Shown: positions 17,777 to 27,605, numbered from the stretch's first letter. The stretch is 64,000 nucleotides of DNA from Sphingopyxis sp. (GCF_016793825.1 NZ_JAEULM010000050.1:1-64000), one strand, 5' to 3'. Notes: generated by a model not told the origin, from the letters alone. Numbers and translations are program-made.

Positions 17777-19147
17777 TCAGGGAAGGATCGGACCCCAGCT
17801 TGGATCCGATCCGTCCTGCGGTGTGGGTAGCCGGCGAAGGTTCACGCCGGTCAGATCGACCTGCCAGAGCTGCGATTTGCCGTCCTTGCCGGGCGAGGTG
17901 CGGAAGAATTGGATGACGCGGCCGTTCGGCGACCATGTCGGTGCCTCATCCTGCCAGCTGTTGGTCAACATGCGCGCGCCGCCGCCCGACGGGGTCATGA
18001 CCCCTATGCGGAACTCGCCGCCGCCCATTTTGGTGAAAGCGATCAGGTCGCCGCGTGGCGACCATTCCGGGGTTGCGTAGCGCCCGCCGCCGAAGCTGAT
18101 CCGCTGCTGGTTCGATCCATCGATGTTCATCGTGTATATCTGCTGGCTGCCCGACCGATCGCTCTCGAACACGATCTTCTTGCCATCCGGCGAAAAGCTG
18201 CCGCCGACGTCGATACCCGGCGTGCTCGTCAGCCGGACGGGCGTGCCGCCGTCGGCCGAGATGCGATAGATGTCGGTGTTGCCGCCTACTGCCATCGAAT
18301 AGAGGATCTGACGTCCGTCGGGGGACCAGCGGGGCGCAAAGGTCGCGTTGGCGCTTTCGGTGACGAGCTTCTGGCTGCCCGACGTCACGTCGTAGATGAA
18401 GACACGAACGCGGTTGTTCAAATAGCTGACGTACACGATCTTCTTGTAGTCGGGAGAGAAACGCGGGCTGATCGCGAGCGCCTGACCGTTGGTCACGAAA
18501 CGGTGATTGCCGCCGTCGCTGTCCATGATCGCAAGCCGCTTGATGCGATTTCCCTTGGGGCCGCTCTCGGCGATATAGGCGACGCGGCTGTCGAAGAAGG
18601 GCGACTCCCCGGACAGGCGAGAATAAATGGCGTCGGCGCACTTGTGCGCGGCGCGGCGCCAGTCGCCCGGCTGAATCTCGAAGCCTTGCCGGACCAGTTC
18701 GGTACCGAGCGCGGTGTCGTAGAGGTAGCAGCCGACGACCAGCCCACCCGTGCCGCTTGCCTGCACGAAGCCATGGACGACATTGTCGGCGTTCTTTGCT
18801 TGCCAGTCGGCAAAATTCGGTGCCCGGACTTCGGTCATGCTGATCGCGCGGACGCTGCCCGGGCCGAGCGGCGCGTAAAGGCCGCTGCGTTCAAGGTCGG
18901 CGGCGATGACTTCGGCGACCTGGCGGCCAAGCGTGTCGGTGCGGAGGCCCGCGACATTGGTGACGGCGGGCGTTGCAAAGGCGGGCACGGCTATGACGGT
19001 GCGCTCGGTCGAAACCTCGGCCACGACTTCTGCGGTCCGCGGCGCTTCGGTCGCGGTCGCGGGTGGGGTCTGTGCCGCAGCGGGAAGCGCAGAAACGGCG
19101 CCAAGTGCCGAAGCGACGAGGGCTATCCGGAGGGGCAGCGGTTTCAT
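17777..19147 (-). CDS. tolB: Tol-Pal system periplasmic protein TolB
   Basis: A 456-residue periplasmic protein. A signal peptide ends LPAAAQ, and the N-terminal domain (about 50-165) binds TolA. The six-bladed beta-propeller shows the repeated pattern xxSPDGxKI (IVYVSYLNN, RWSPDGRQILY, SFSPDGKKIVFES, EWSPRGDLIAFT, TWSPNGRVIQF). The ATG at 19147 is preferred to an upstream in-frame start because AAAGGA precedes it and the signal peptide begins there. Its start overlaps the tolA stop (TGATG). Confidence 0.95.
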   Translation of the reverse strand: MKPLPLRIALVASALGAVSALPAAAQTPPATATEAPRTAEVVAEVSTERTVIAVPAFATPAVTNVAGLRTDTLGRQVAEVIAADLERSGLYAPLGPGSVRAISMTEVRAPNFADWQAKNADNVVHGFVQASGTGGLVVGCYLYDTALGTELVRQGFEIQPGDWRRAAHKCADAIYSRLSGESPFFDSRVAYIAESGPKGNRIKRLAIMDSDGGNHRFVTNGQALAISPRFSPDYKKIVYVSYLNNRVRVFIYDVTSGSQKLVTESANATFAPRWSPDGRQILYSMAVGGNTDIYRISADGGTPVRLTSTPGIDVGGSFSPDGKKIVFESDRSGSQQIYTMNIDGSNQQRISFGGGRYATPEWSPRGDLIAFTKMGGGEFRIGVMTPSGGGARMLTNSWQDEAPTWSPNGRVIQFFRTSPGKDGKSQLWQVDLTGVNLRRLPTPQDGSDPSWGPILP

Positions 19148-19980
19148 CACATTCCTTTCGCGCGGAAGGTCACGTCCCAGACCTTCCATTGATCATAATA
19201 TTCGTCGGGCAAATCGAAGGGCGAGGCCTGGCGGATGGAGCGTTCCGCGCGTTCGATAAAGAGCTTTTGCTGCGGGGTATTGCTGTCGGTCTTGCCGGTA
19301 AGCTCGCCAACCTGGTTGACGCTGGTTACGCGCCCGTCGCGGCTGAGCTGAATACGCAGCACAACGCGCAACTGGTCGATATCGACCCCTGACGGCACGT
19401 TGCGCCGCCAATAAGGCAGAATCTTGCCGTCTATCGCGACGTCGATCGATCGTTTGACCTCGGCAGCGCTTACGGCCGCAGGGGCACCCTTGGTCTGGGT
19501 CGACTTGGTCGGAGCCTTGCTGAGGCCATCGACGATCCCGTCGAGCCGTCCGGTCGGGCGTGTCGCCGTCTTTTTCGGCGGCGTGTTTGCCTTTGGTGTC
19601 GCCTTGGGGGCTGCCTTCTGAGCGGCGGGCGGGGTCTGCTTCGGGGTCACTACCGGCCGCGCGACCTGCTTGAGCGCTGGCGCCGGCGTCGGGCGTACGA
19701 CCGGTTCGGGCACCGGGGGCGTCGGCACGGGCTCGGGCACGGCGATATCATCAGAATATTCATCGCCCAACCGCGCGGCCGGCGGCGTTTCGGTAATCAC
19801 CGGCGCTGATGATTGCGGCGCGGTCTCCGCGACCAGGTCGACCTCCATCGGCGGATTGTCGAAGCGGCGGTCGCCGCTGGTCCATTGCACCGACAGCAGA
19901 CCGATCACCGCAATATGCAACAGCACCGCGATCGCGATGCCGGCATTCTGGTTCCCCCTGGATGCTGTGGTGGCAGCCAT
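19147..19980 (-). CDS. tolA: Tol-Pal system protein TolA
   Basis: A 277-residue inner-membrane protein spanning the periplasm. One N-terminal membrane helix (about 13-32) is followed by a Pro/Ala/Lys/Thr-rich extended domain (about 70-165) in place of the long helix of enterobacterial TolA. The C-terminal TonB/TolA-like domain (about 170-277) includes YWRRNVPSGVD and RVVLRIQLSRDGRV. It lies between tolR (10-base gap) and tolB (one-base overlap). Confidence 0.9.
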   Translation of the reverse strand: MAATTASRGNQNAGIAIAVLLHIAVIGLLSVQWTSGDRRFDNPPMEVDLVAETAPQSSAPVITETPPAARLGDEYSDDIAVPEPVPTPPVPEPVVRPTPAPALKQVARPVVTPKQTPPAAQKAAPKATPKANTPPKKTATRPTGRLDGIVDGLSKAPTKSTQTKGAPAAVSAAEVKRSIDVAIDGKILPYWRRNVPSGVDIDQLRVVLRIQLSRDGRVTSVNQVGELTGKTDSNTPQQKLFIERAERSIRQASPFDLPDEYYDQWKVWDVTFRAKGM

Positions 19981-19990
19981 GATCCGGAGC

Positions 19991-20499
<509 letters not shown>

Positions 20500-20500
<1 letters not shown>

Positions 20501-21198
20501 CAGGCGTCGACCTCCAGCTCGCGGCTGAAGGTTGCATGAAGTCCGTCTGCAAAGCGGCCGAGCCGCGATTCGAGGCGATTCAGGCGCTGCGAAAAGGCGT
20601 TGTATGCAATGACGGCGGGGATCGCGGCGAACAGGCCGATCGCGGTCGCGAACAGGGCTTCCGCGATACCGGGGGCGACGACGGCGAGGCTGCTGTTATT
20701 TTCCGCCGCGATCGCGGTGAAGCTGCGCATGATACCCCACACGGTTCCGAACAGGCCGACGAAGGGCGCGACGGCACCGATGGTGGCCAGCGTACCGATC
20801 TTGTCGGCAAGTCGGTCGACTTCGCCCTCGGCCGCGGCATTCATCGCGATGCCCAGGCGTTCGCGGGTTCCCTCGCGATCGATGGTCTTGCCCTTGGTCG
20901 AACGGCGCCATTCGCCGATTCCGGCGGCCAGCACCTTGGCGCTGGGCAGGTCTTCGCCGCTGTTCTTGTCATAGAATTTGTCGATATTGTCGGCGCGCCA
21001 GAAATCGCGCTCGAACTGGTCAGACGCGCGCATCATCTTGCCGACGCCGCGCCCGTGCGTAAAGATCACCGCCCAGACATAGACCGATGCGAGCAGCAGC
21101 CCGATCATCACGCCTCTCACGATCCAGTCGGCCTGGATGAAAAGCGCCACGGGGGACAGCGTCGCCGCGTCGGCGGCCAGCTTGATATTGTCTAACAA
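20500..21198 (-). CDS. tolQ: Tol-Pal system protein TolQ (ExbB family)
   Basis: A 232-residue inner-membrane protein with three membrane helices (about 15-38, 135-158, 170-195). The MotA/TolQ/ExbB signature is visible in ATIGAVAPFVGLFGTVWGIM and ALFATAIGLFAAIPAVIAYN. The start codon is TTG at 21198, supported by GGAGAG eight bases upstream; it overlaps the ybgC stop by seven bases. With TolR it uses the proton gradient to drive TolA. Confidence 0.94.
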
Positions 21199-21656
21199 GG
21201 GATGGTCTCTCCATTCATGATGGCGGTAAAGCGTTCGGCCCAGCCCACAGGCTGGCGGCGAGGCCGGCCTTCGGGCGACAGGAAGGCTGCGGTAACACGC
21301 CCATCGGTTAACTCGTCCTGACCGCGAAGGATGCGCTGTGCGATAATGACGCTCGCGCCGCGGACCGCCTCGACGGTGCTGACGACAAGGATGTCGTCGT
21401 CGAGTTTCGCAGGGCTGCGATATTTGATGGCCAGGTCGGTGACCGCCCAGGCGCCTTCGCCGGCTCCCATCGCCGCGCGCTGGTCGATGCCGGCAAGGCG
21501 CAGCATGTCCGATCGCGCACGCTCCATATAGCGCAGGTAATTGGCGTGATAGACGATGCCCGACAGGTCGGTGTCCTCGAAATAGACGCGCGCGCGATAA
21601 TGGTGCGCTGCCCCGAGGAAGGCGCCAGGTACGAAGGGTGGGGGGACATCAGCCAT
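21192..21656 (-). CDS. ybgC: Tol-associated acyl-CoA thioesterase YbgC
   Basis: A 154-residue hot-dog-fold thioesterase, first gene of the tol-pal operon. The active-site segment FEDTDLSGIVYHANYLRYMERARSD contains the conserved Asp and His-Ala-Asn. The ATG at 21656 gives the usual length, but its nearest purine run lies too close to be an ideal ribosome site, so the start is not certain; the frame is open to 21773. Confidence 0.88.
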   Translation of the reverse strand: MADVPPPFVPGAFLGAAHHYRARVYFEDTDLSGIVYHANYLRYMERARSDMLRLAGIDQRAAMGAGEGAWAVTDLAIKYRSPAKLDDDILVVSTVEAVRGASVIIAQRILRGQDELTDGRVTAAFLSPEGRPRRQPVGWAERFTAIMNGETIPC

Positions 21657-21784
21657 CCTTGAGACCGATAGCGGGTGGGGGACTCGCCGCAAACCCCTCT
21701 TCAACGGTTCGTCGCACCTTGCGGCCGGCTGGCGGAGAAAAATACCGGTTTTCGGTCGAATCTTCGCCTGCAAAAGAGTTTGAC

Positions 21785-21826
21785 ATATGTAACCTATAAG
21801 TTACATATATAACCTATAGGTTACAT
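21785..21826 (+). promoter_or_regulatory. Two tandem palindromic operators
   Basis: Two near-perfect palindromes of about 20 bp have centres 20 bp apart: TGTAACCTATAAGTTACA (21788-21805) and a second with the perfect core AACCTATAGGTT (21811-21822). TTGACA lies at 21780-21785, so both sites would cover the -10 region and start of transcription; AGAAGG follows as ribosome site for the gene at 21840. The XRE-type regulator two genes downstream is the obvious candidate to bind here. The A+T-rich sequence stands out from its surroundings. Confidence 0.75.
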
Positions 21827-21839
21827 TCGGAGAAGGCAG

Positions 21840-22286
21840 ATGACGACATCGGACGATATCGAGGCCGCGGATCGGGCAGGGCGCCGGCGCGCGCGCATGA
21901 CATCGGCGCTGGCCGTCATTTTTCTGCTTCAGCAGGCCGTGTTCTTCGTCGCGCCGCCCGTTCATCTTGCCCGTCCGGTCGATCAGGTGAAGGTAGGGGC
22001 GTGGGTTTGCCTTTCTGTGGTCCTCATCGCCTTTCTCGCGACCGGCGGCATGTGGCGCCACCGCAGTTCGGTGCGCGCCCTGCTCAACGATGATGCCGTC
22101 CGCGCCAATCGGGCCGAGGCGATGTCGCTCGGCTTTCTGGTGGCGATGGCTACGGCTCTCCTGCTGTATGTCTTTGCCGGAGTGACGGAGACCGGACTGC
22201 GTGAGGCGATCCATCTGATCGTCAGTGGCGGTATCGTCGCGGCCCTGCTGCGGTTCGGTTTTCTGGAACGACGCGGGTTCGACTAG
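21840..22286 (+). CDS. Small four-helix membrane protein, XRE partner
   Basis: A 148-residue protein of unknown function. It has a charged, Arg-rich N-terminus (about 1-20) and four probable membrane helices (about 22-42, 52-70, 98-117, 125-141). No enzymatic motif is visible. A small polytopic protein followed nine bases later by a short Cro/CI-type regulator is a recurring bacterial pair in which the regulator represses its own operon. The operators just upstream fit that. The function of the membrane protein is unknown. Confidence 0.8.
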   Translation: MTTSDDIEAADRAGRRRARMTSALAVIFLLQQAVFFVAPPVHLARPVDQVKVGAWVCLSVVLIAFLATGGMWRHRSSVRALLNDDAVRANRAEAMSLGFLVAMATALLLYVFAGVTETGLREAIHLIVSGGIVAALLRFGFLERRGFD

Positions 22287-22295
22287 GGTTCAACG

Positions 22296-22502
22296 GTGAG
22301 CGACAGGCTGTCAAACAATCTGCGTGTGGAGCGCGATCGGCTCGGCTGGACGCAGGCCGAGCTCGCGGAGCGCGTCGGTGTCAGTCGCAAGACGATCAAC
22401 ACGATCGAGAACGGTGTGTTCATGCCGTCGACGCTGGTCGCGCTGAAGCTTTCGCGCGTGCTGGGGCGGCCCGTCGAGGCGCTATTTGCCCTGGTCGAAT
22501 AG
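22296..22502 (+). CDS. XRE-family transcriptional regulator
   Basis: A 68-residue protein made almost entirely of one Cro/CI helix-turn-helix. [23 protein letters not shown] covers helices 2-3, followed by the family C-terminus [12 protein letters not shown]. The start is GTG at 22296. Such short members bind palindromes as dimers, and the two palindromes before the first gene of this operon are likely targets. Its last 21 bases overlap the end of ruvB on the opposite strand. Confidence 0.9.
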   Translation: MSDRLSNNLRVERDRLGWTQAELAERVGVSRKTINTIENGVFMPSTLVALKLSRVLGRPVEALFALVE

Positions 22503-23510
22503 CCCGTCCTGAACTCCGGCGGGGGGATTGAGACCCAGATGCTTCCATGCGCTCGCGTTGAGCATGCGTCCGCGCGCGGTACGCGCGATCAGGCCCGCCT
22601 GCAGCAGATAGGGTTCGATCACATCCTCGATCGTATCGCGCGGTTCCGACAATCCCGCGGCGAGCGTTTCGACCCCGACCGGGCCGCCGCGGTAGATGTC
22701 GGCGATCATCGTCAGATAGCGGCGATCCATTGCGTCGAGCCCCAGCGCATCGACCTCCAGTCGATTGAGCGCGGAATCGGCGGCCTTGGCATCGACGACA
22801 TCATGCCCCGCGACGGTCGCGAAATCGCGCACCCGGCGCAGCAGGCGTCCGGCGATACGCGGCGTGCCGCGCGACCGCCGGGCGATCTCCAAAGCGCCGT
22901 CGGATGCGATGGGCAGCGAAAGCAGGCGGGCTGCGCGCGTGATCACCTGTTCCAGTTCGCCATGCGTGTAAAAATTGAGCCGCACCGGAATGCCGAAGCG
23001 GTCGCGCAGCGGTGTCGTCAGCAATCCCTGCCGTGTCGTGGCGCCGACGAGGGTGAATTTCGGCAGGTCTATGCGGACGCTGCGCGCCGACGGTCCTTCG
23101 CCAATCATGATGTCGAGCGCGCGATCTTCCATCGCCGGATAGAGGATTTCCTCGACCGCAGGCGACAGGCGGTGAATCTCGTCGATGAACAGGACGTCGC
23201 CGTCCTCGAGGTTGGTGAGCAGGGCGGCGAGGTCGCCGGCCTTGGCGATCACCGGCCCCGACGTGGAGCGGAACCCGACGCCCAACTCGCGCGCGACGAT
23301 CTGCGCCAGCGTCGTCTTGCCAAGTCCGGGCGGACCATAGAAGAGCACATGGTCGAGCGCATCCGACCGGGTCTTCGCCGCTTCGATGAAGATGCGCAGA
23401 TTCTCGCGCGCCGCCGCCTGTCCGACAAATTCGGCGAGCGACTTCGGCCGCAGCGCGGCATCGGCGTCCTCGGGCGTGCGGATGGGAGTGGTGAGGGCCG
23501 GCTCAGTCAT
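22482..23510 (-). CDS. ruvB: Holliday junction helicase motor RuvB
   Basis: A 342-residue AAA+ ATPase that drives branch migration with RuvA. Walker [10 protein letters not shown] lies at about 60-68 and Walker B LFIDEIHR near 106-113. Sensor 1 is GATTRQG, the arginine finger region LRDRFG, and a winged-helix C-terminal domain carries [15 protein letters not shown]. Length and order are normal. It is the third gene of ruvA-gfa-ruvB, overlapping the middle gene by 8 bases. Confidence 0.97.
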   Translation of the reverse strand: MTEPALTTPIRTPEDADAALRPKSLAEFVGQAAARENLRIFIEAAKTRSDALDHVLFYGPPGLGKTTLAQIVARELGVGFRSTSGPVIAKAGDLAALLTNLEDGDVLFIDEIHRLSPAVEEILYPAMEDRALDIMIGEGPSARSVRIDLPKFTLVGATTRQGLLTTPLRDRFGIPVRLNFYTHGELEQVITRAARLLSLPIASDGALEIARRSRGTPRIAGRLLRRVRDFATVAGHDVVDAKAADSALNRLEVDALGLDAMDRRYLTMIADIYRGGPVGVETLAAGLSEPRDTIEDVIEPYLLQAGLIARTARGRMLNASAWKHLGLNPPAGVQDGLFDQGK

Positions 23511-23913
23511 AATGCTCTATTGCCTCGCCGGTGATCGAAACCCAAGGCTCTTGGCGCCCCTCATAAACCGAATAATCCGGCACGAAGCTATGGCCGGGTT
23601 CGAAATTGCCGAGCGGTATCGCATAGGCGTCATGATAGGGCCGCGCGCGATACCACACGCCCGAACCGCAGGTACCGCAAAAGAAAAAGTCGGCGATATT
23701 GCCGCTGTCACCGGTGTACTGCCACATCTTCGCTTCCGCTCCGCCATCGATGCGGACCTGTTCGGCGGGAAAGCGAACCTGCGCGGCAAAGGCGCTGCCG
23801 CTCCGCGCCTTGCACTCGCGGCAATGGCACACCGACACGCGGATCGGTTCGCCCACACAGGCGACGCGAATCTGGCCGCAGCGGCAGGCGGCGTTGCGGA
23901 CGCGGTCCGTCAT
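23503..23913 (-). CDS. GFA/CENP-V family zinc protein
   Basis: A 136-residue protein with the zinc-binding pattern of the glutathione-dependent formaldehyde-activating (GFA) family: CRCG near 10-13, [12 protein letters not shown] near 29-40 and [10 protein letters not shown] near 79-88. Family members bind glutathione adducts or only zinc; activity cannot be assigned. It is placed between ruvA (overlap ATGA) and ruvB (overlap 8 bases), an unusual position that makes its expression follow the Ruv proteins. Confidence 0.88.
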   Translation of the reverse strand: MTDRVRNAACRCGQIRVACVGEPIRVSVCHCRECKARSGSAFAAQVRFPAEQVRIDGGAEAKMWQYTGDSGNIADFFFCGTCGSGVWYRARPYHDAYAIPLGNFEPGHSFVPDYSVYEGRQEPWVSITGEAIEHYD

Positions 23914-24512
23914 TTCGCGGCCTTTTTGAGCGCCGCGCGCACCAGAGCATCGAGGCTTGCCCCGGCGCCCAAATCCTCGCTGGCTGCCGCAACCGCCGCA
24001 CTCGCTTCACCGGGCTTGAAGCCCAGGCCGGTGAGGGCGGCGACAGCGTCGGCGAGCGGGCCGGATGCTCCGGGCAGTGCTGAACGTCCGCCGCCCGCGA
24101 TACCGCCCAGCGCGCCCGCCTTGTCCTTCAGCTCGTGTGTGATCCGTTGCGCGAGTTTAGGCCCGACACCGTTGGCGCGCGCGACCATCGCGCTGTCGCC
24201 GCTGGCGAGCGCGCGTTGCAGGTCGCCGATCTCGAGTGCCGAGAGGATCGCGAGCGCGACCTTCGCGCCGACGCCCTGCACACTGGTGAGCAGGCGGAAC
24301 CAGTCGCGTTCCTCGGCCTTGGCAAAGCCGAGCAGGCGCAGGAAATCCTCGCCGACGAGCATTTCGGTATGGATGGTGACGTCGCCGCCGATGGGGCCCA
24401 GCGCGTCCAGCGTGCGCGCCGATGCTTCGACCAGATAACCGACGCCGCCCACGTCGATCACCGCATGGCCTGCGGTGCTGCTGTCGAGCCGTCCGGTCAG
24501 TTTCGCTATCAT
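23910..24512 (-). CDS. ruvA: Holliday junction DNA-binding protein RuvA
   Basis: A 200-residue protein. Domain I is an OB-fold ([29 protein letters not shown]), domain II has helix-hairpin-helix motifs ([17 protein letters not shown] and [16 protein letters not shown]), and C-terminal domain III contacts RuvB ([15 protein letters not shown]). It starts the ruvA-gfa-ruvB operon. An oppositely oriented lipoprotein gene separates it from ruvC. Confidence 0.96.
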   Translation of the reverse strand: MIAKLTGRLDSSTAGHAVIDVGGVGYLVEASARTLDALGPIGGDVTIHTEMLVGEDFLRLLGFAKAEERDWFRLLTSVQGVGAKVALAILSALEIGDLQRALASGDSAMVARANGVGPKLAQRITHELKDKAGALGGIAGGGRSALPGASGPLADAVAALTGLGFKPGEASAAVAAASEDLGAGASLDALVRAALKKAAK

Positions 24513-24617
24513 GGCGAGGGTGATAGCGAAGCGGGAACGAAAAGGGAATCTTCCTCTTTGATCTGTCCATCGCCGGTGCTGCGGGTTAGCATGGCGGGAC
24601 GAGGGAGGGTTTTATCC

Positions 24618-25181
24618 ATGAACAAGGCGATGATTTTTGCAGCGCTGGCGTGCCTGCCCATGGTGGCGGGGTGTAGTGGCGGCGGCGAGGGCGGACGCAA
24701 TGACAAGGCCGCCTCCGGATCGGCGGCCGCGGGTGGCGCGCCCGCCGGCTGGGACGCAACCGACGCCTGTTCGATCGTGACCCGTGCCGAAATGGCCGAG
24801 GTGATGAAGTCCGAGGTTTCCGAGGCGACGGTTGGCCTGGTCAACGAAGCGGCGGGCAGCAATGCCGCCACGTCCGAATGCACCTATGTCTTTAAGGATG
24901 GCGGGCGGGCCAGCGTGATGACGCGCTGGTCGCCGATCAACGATAATACTGATCAGGCGATCAGCGGTGCCAGATCGACCGTCGCCGCAACGGTCAAGGC
25001 GTTCACCGATCGCCCGGTCGAAGATGTGGGCGGCGTCGGCAAGGCGGCATTTTTCGTTCCCAAAATCAACCAGCTCAACGTCTATCTGGACGACGCCCGG
25101 ATGGTGATGATCACCATCGCCAGCGCGCCCGACGCAACCGCGAAAGATCAGGCGATCGCGCTCGCGCGCAAGGCGATGTGA
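24618..25181 (+). CDS. Putative lipoprotein
   Basis: A 187-residue exported protein. The signal peptide MNKAMIFAALACLPMVAGC ends in a lipobox with Cys19, followed by a Gly/Ser/Ala linker. The mature domain begins DACSIVTRAEMAEVM, includes a second Cys in SECTYVF, and is about 140 residues; its pattern resembles DUF3558-like lipoproteins, but I cannot assign a role. It is a single gene inserted between ruvC and ruvA on the opposite strand, five bases from the ruvC stop. Confidence 0.82.
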   Translation: MNKAMIFAALACLPMVAGCSGGGEGGRNDKAASGSAAAGGAPAGWDATDACSIVTRAEMAEVMKSEVSEATVGLVNEAAGSNAATSECTYVFKDGGRASVMTRWSPINDNTDQAISGARSTVAATVKAFTDRPVEDVGGVGKAAFFVPKINQLNVYLDDARMVMITIASAPDATAKDQAIALARKAM

Positions 25182-25185
25182 GGCC

Positions 25186-25671
25186 CTAGCGCTGGCGATC
25201 TTCCCGGCCGCCATGGTTTGCGTGGCAGATCGCGACCGCCAGCGCATCTGCCGCATCCGCCCCGGCGATCTTTGCGCCGGGGAGCAGCACGCGGAGCATC
25301 GCCTGCACCTGCTCCTTCGCCGCGCCGCCGGTGCCGACGATCGCTTTCTTGACGAGGCGAGGGGCATATTCGGCGACCGTCAGCCCACCGCGCGCGCAGG
25401 CGAGCAGCGCAACCCCGCGGGCGTGCGCCAGCTTGAGCGTCGATTGCGGATTGTCGTTGACGAAAACCTCTTCAACCGCCGCGCAGGTCGGCGCGTGATC
25501 GGCAATCACGGCTGCCAGCACCGTGTCGAGATGCGCAAGCCGGTCGGGCAGTGGGGCCTTGGCGTCGGTCTTTACCTGCCCATTGGCGATATGGCTGATC
25601 CGACTGCCCTCGACGCGGATGACTCCCCAGCCGGTGCAACTGAGCGACGGATCGAGGCCGAGGACGATCAT
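25186..25671 (-). CDS. ruvC: Holliday junction resolvase RuvC
   Basis: A 161-residue endonuclease that cleaves Holliday junctions. Acidic active-site residues are visible: D7 ([13 protein letters not shown]), Glu in AAVEEVFV, and Asp in [15 protein letters not shown]. The ATG at 25671 matches the usual family start, although GGGAAG directly touches it, which is too close for a normal ribosome site. The open frame continues 39 codons upstream through the repeat element at 25679-25808, which is not coding. The element has probably replaced the original leader. Confidence 0.94.
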   Translation of the reverse strand: MIVLGLDPSLSCTGWGVIRVEGSRISHIANGQVKTDAKAPLPDRLAHLDTVLAAVIADHAPTCAAVEEVFVNDNPQSTLKLAHARGVALLACARGGLTVAEYAPRLVKKAIVGTGGAAKEQVQAMLRVLLPGAKIAGADAADALAVAICHANHGGREDRQR

Positions 25672-25678
25672 CTTCCCG

Positions 25679-25808
25679 ATCCTCCCTGTGCCGCAGGCAT
25701 GGGGAGGTGGCAGCCCGCAGGGCTGACGGAGGGGCGATGGCGCACCGGCCCCTCCACCACCGGCTTCGCCGGCGGTCCCCCTCCCCATCGCTGCGCGACA
25801 GGGAGGAT
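25679..25808. repeat. 130-bp cloverleaf-like intergenic repeat
   Basis: The ends are perfect inverted repeats ATCCTCCCTGT / ACAGGGAGGAT. The pairing continues inward as CGCAG and ATGGGGAGG with short mismatches, about 29 bp in all. Inside are three further hairpins: CAGCCC/GGGCTG (25711-25725), GGAGGGGC/GCCCCTCC (25728-25755) and ACCaCCGGC/GCCGGcGGT (25756-25776). This multi-arm design is that of a non-autonomous palindromic repeat. It fills nearly the whole gap between the ruvC start and the yebC stop. No second copy is seen in this window. Confidence 0.75.
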
Positions 25809-25813
25809 TTGGC

Positions 25814-26560
25814 TCAACCCAGTTTCTCCATCACCGCGTCGGGAATTTCGTAATTGCCCCATACGGTCTGGACGTCGTCGTCGTCGTCGAGCGTGTCGAT
25901 CAGCTTGAACAGCGTCTGCGCCAGCGCTTCGTCGGTAATTTCGCTCTTCAGCGTGGGCTTCCACGCCAGCTTCACGCCTTCGGCTTCGCCCAGCTTGCTC
26001 TCCAGCGCTTTCGCGACTTCGTGCAGGCTATCGACGCTGGTCCAGATGTCGTGGCCGTCCTCCGACGATTCGACGTCGTCGGCGCCGGCGTCGAGCGCGG
26101 CCTCGAATACGGTGTCGGCGTCGCCGGCCTTGGCAGGGTAATTGATCAGGCCGAGGCGGTCGAAGCCGTGGCTGACGCTGCCCGAGGTGCCGAGGTTGCC
26201 GCCATTCTTGCTGAACGCGGTGCGGACGTTGGTTGCCGTGCGGTTGCGGTTGTCGGTCAGTGCTTCGACGATCAGCGACACGCCGCCGGGGCCATAGCCT
26301 TCATAGCGGATTTCTTCGTAATTGTCGCCTTCGCCGCCGGCCGCCTTGTCGATCGCGCGCTGGATGTTGTCCTTTGGCATCGATTGCGCCTTGGCGGCGT
26401 TGACCGCTGCGCGCAGACGTGCGTTGGCGTCGGGATCGGGCAAGCCCATCTTCGCGGCAACCGTGACTTCCCGCGCGAGCTTGGAAAAAAGCGCGCTGCG
26501 CTTTTTGTCCTGCGCGCCCTTGCGGTGCATGATGTTCTTGAATTTGCTATGGCCGGCCAA
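25814..26560 (-). CDS. yebC: YebC/PmpR-family regulatory/translation factor
   Basis: A 248-residue protein of the YebC/TACO1 family, which affects transcription and relieves ribosome stalling at proline runs. Conserved start [37 protein letters not shown] and [23 protein letters not shown]. The start is placed at the TTG at 26560, since homologues begin (M)AGHSK and GGAGGG lies six bases upstream; an ATG at 26572 is the alternative. An acidic run DDDDD occurs near the C-terminus. It lies upstream of ruvC, a common alphaproteobacterial order. Confidence 0.93.
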   Translation of the reverse strand: MAGHSKFKNIMHRKGAQDKKRSALFSKLAREVTVAAKMGLPDPDANARLRAAVNAAKAQSMPKDNIQRAIDKAAGGEGDNYEEIRYEGYGPGGVSLIVEALTDNRNRTATNVRTAFSKNGGNLGTSGSVSHGFDRLGLINYPAKAGDADTVFEAALDAGADDVESSEDGHDIWTSVDSLHEVAKALESKLGEAEGVKLAWKPTLKSEITDEALAQTLFKLIDTLDDDDDVQTVWGNYEIPDAVMEKLG

Positions 26561-26617
26561 GCCACCCTCCATCGGTAATTTTGAAAGCTGGCGCCGCCCC
26601 TAGCGCGGTGCCGCGAG

Positions 26618-26935
26618 TCAGACAACCACAGCGGTGCCCGACGCGCTGACCATCAGCATCGAGCCATTCTGACCCAGCACTTCATAATCGAGGTCGACCC
26701 CGACCACCGCGTTGCCGCCAAGCCGCGCGGCCTCGGCTTCCATTTCCTGGATCGCCTCCTTGCGAGCGCGGGCGAGCACGTCCTCATATTTGCCCGAACG
26801 GCCGCCGACGATGTCGGTGATGCTGGCGAAAAGATCACGGAACAGGTTGGCGCCGACGATCACCTCGCCGGTAACAATGCCCAGATACTCGCGGACCGGG
26901 CGGCCTTCGACAGTGTTGGTCGTGGTGCTGAACAT
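26618..26935 (-). CDS. YbjQ family (DUF74) protein
   Basis: A 105-residue YbjQ/DUF74 protein. Conserved [52 protein letters not shown] and the end [15 protein letters not shown] are all present. Members assemble as pentamers; the physiological role is unknown. The ATG at 26935 is chosen because AGGAG lies eight bases upstream, whereas the ATG at 26941 would be only two bases from it. Confidence 0.9.
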   Translation of the reverse strand: MFSTTTNTVEGRPVREYLGIVTGEVIVGANLFRDLFASITDIVGGRSGKYEDVLARARKEAIQEMEAEAARLGGNAVVGVDLDYEVLGQNGSMLMVSASGTAVVV

Positions 26936-26978
26936 CGTCATTCTCCTGTCGGATGGAACTCGGGCCTGTCGGGCGGGC

Positions 26979-27221
26979 TCAGGCGATTCCGAGCGCCGAC
27001 TTGTAAACGTCCAGGATCGCTTCCATTTCCTTGCGGTCGTGGATGGGCATTTTGCGCAGGCGAACGATCTGACGCATGATCTTGGGATCATAGCCCTGCG
27101 ATTTCGATTCAAGATAGACGTCGCGAATGTCGTCGGCGATGCCTTTCTTTTCCTCTTCCAGCCGCTCGATGCGCTCGATGAAAAGGCGCAGTTGTTCGTC
27201 GGACACGGTGGCTTCGCTCAT
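26979..27221 (-). CDS. gapR: GapR-family nucleoid protein (DUF2312)
   Basis: An 80-residue basic, helical protein of the GapR/DUF2312 family. The long coiled-coil part [40 protein letters not shown] is followed by RQIVRLRKM and [12 protein letters not shown]. In Caulobacter GapR encircles overtwisted DNA and supports topoisomerases ahead of replication and transcription. The ATG at 27221 begins the conserved part; the frame is open to 27275. It lies between ybjQ and a DUF1244 gene on the same strand. Confidence 0.9.
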   Translation of the reverse strand: MSEATVSDEQLRLFIERIERLEEEKKGIADDIRDVYLESKSQGYDPKIMRQIVRLRKMPIHDRKEMEAILDVYKSALGIA

Positions 27222-27284
27222 TTTGGACTCCGCTGAAGAATGGATTTGCGTGGCGAGAATCGCCTCGGCGCCCACCTAGCGGGG

Positions 27285-27605
27285 TCAGGGATTCTTGGCC
27301 ATGCTTTCTTCCATCCGCGACAGTTGTTCGGGCGTGGCGGCGACATGAAAGCGCGCTTTCCAGTCCGCGGTCGGCATGCCGTGAACGATCGCGCGGCCTG
27401 TTTCCTTGTCCATGCTGCCCGCTTCGGCGATCCAGTCGCCGAGGCAGTTGCGGCAAAATCCGGCGAGGCCCATCAGGTCGATGTTGGCGGCATCGCTGCG
27501 ATGCTGGAGCAGCCGGACGAGGCGGCGGAAGGCTGTGGCGGCGACCGCATCGTCAAGCGCGTCGAGGGCGTCGTTCGGGGTGGCGTGATCGTCGCTGCAC
27601 GACAT
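27285..27605 (-). CDS. DUF1244 family protein
   Basis: A 106-residue protein with the DUF1244 core: AFRRLVRLLQHRSDAANIDLMGLAGFCRNCLGDWI and IVHGMP-AWKARFH. Cys residues in GFCRNCL are conserved. The family is small, helical and widespread in Proteobacteria, with no known role. First gene of a minus-strand group continuing with gapR and ybjQ. Confidence 0.85.
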   Translation of the reverse strand: MSCSDDHATPNDALDALDDAVAATAFRRLVRLLQHRSDAANIDLMGLAGFCRNCLGDWIAEAGSMDKETGRAIVHGMPTADWKARFHVAATPEQLSRMEESMAKNP

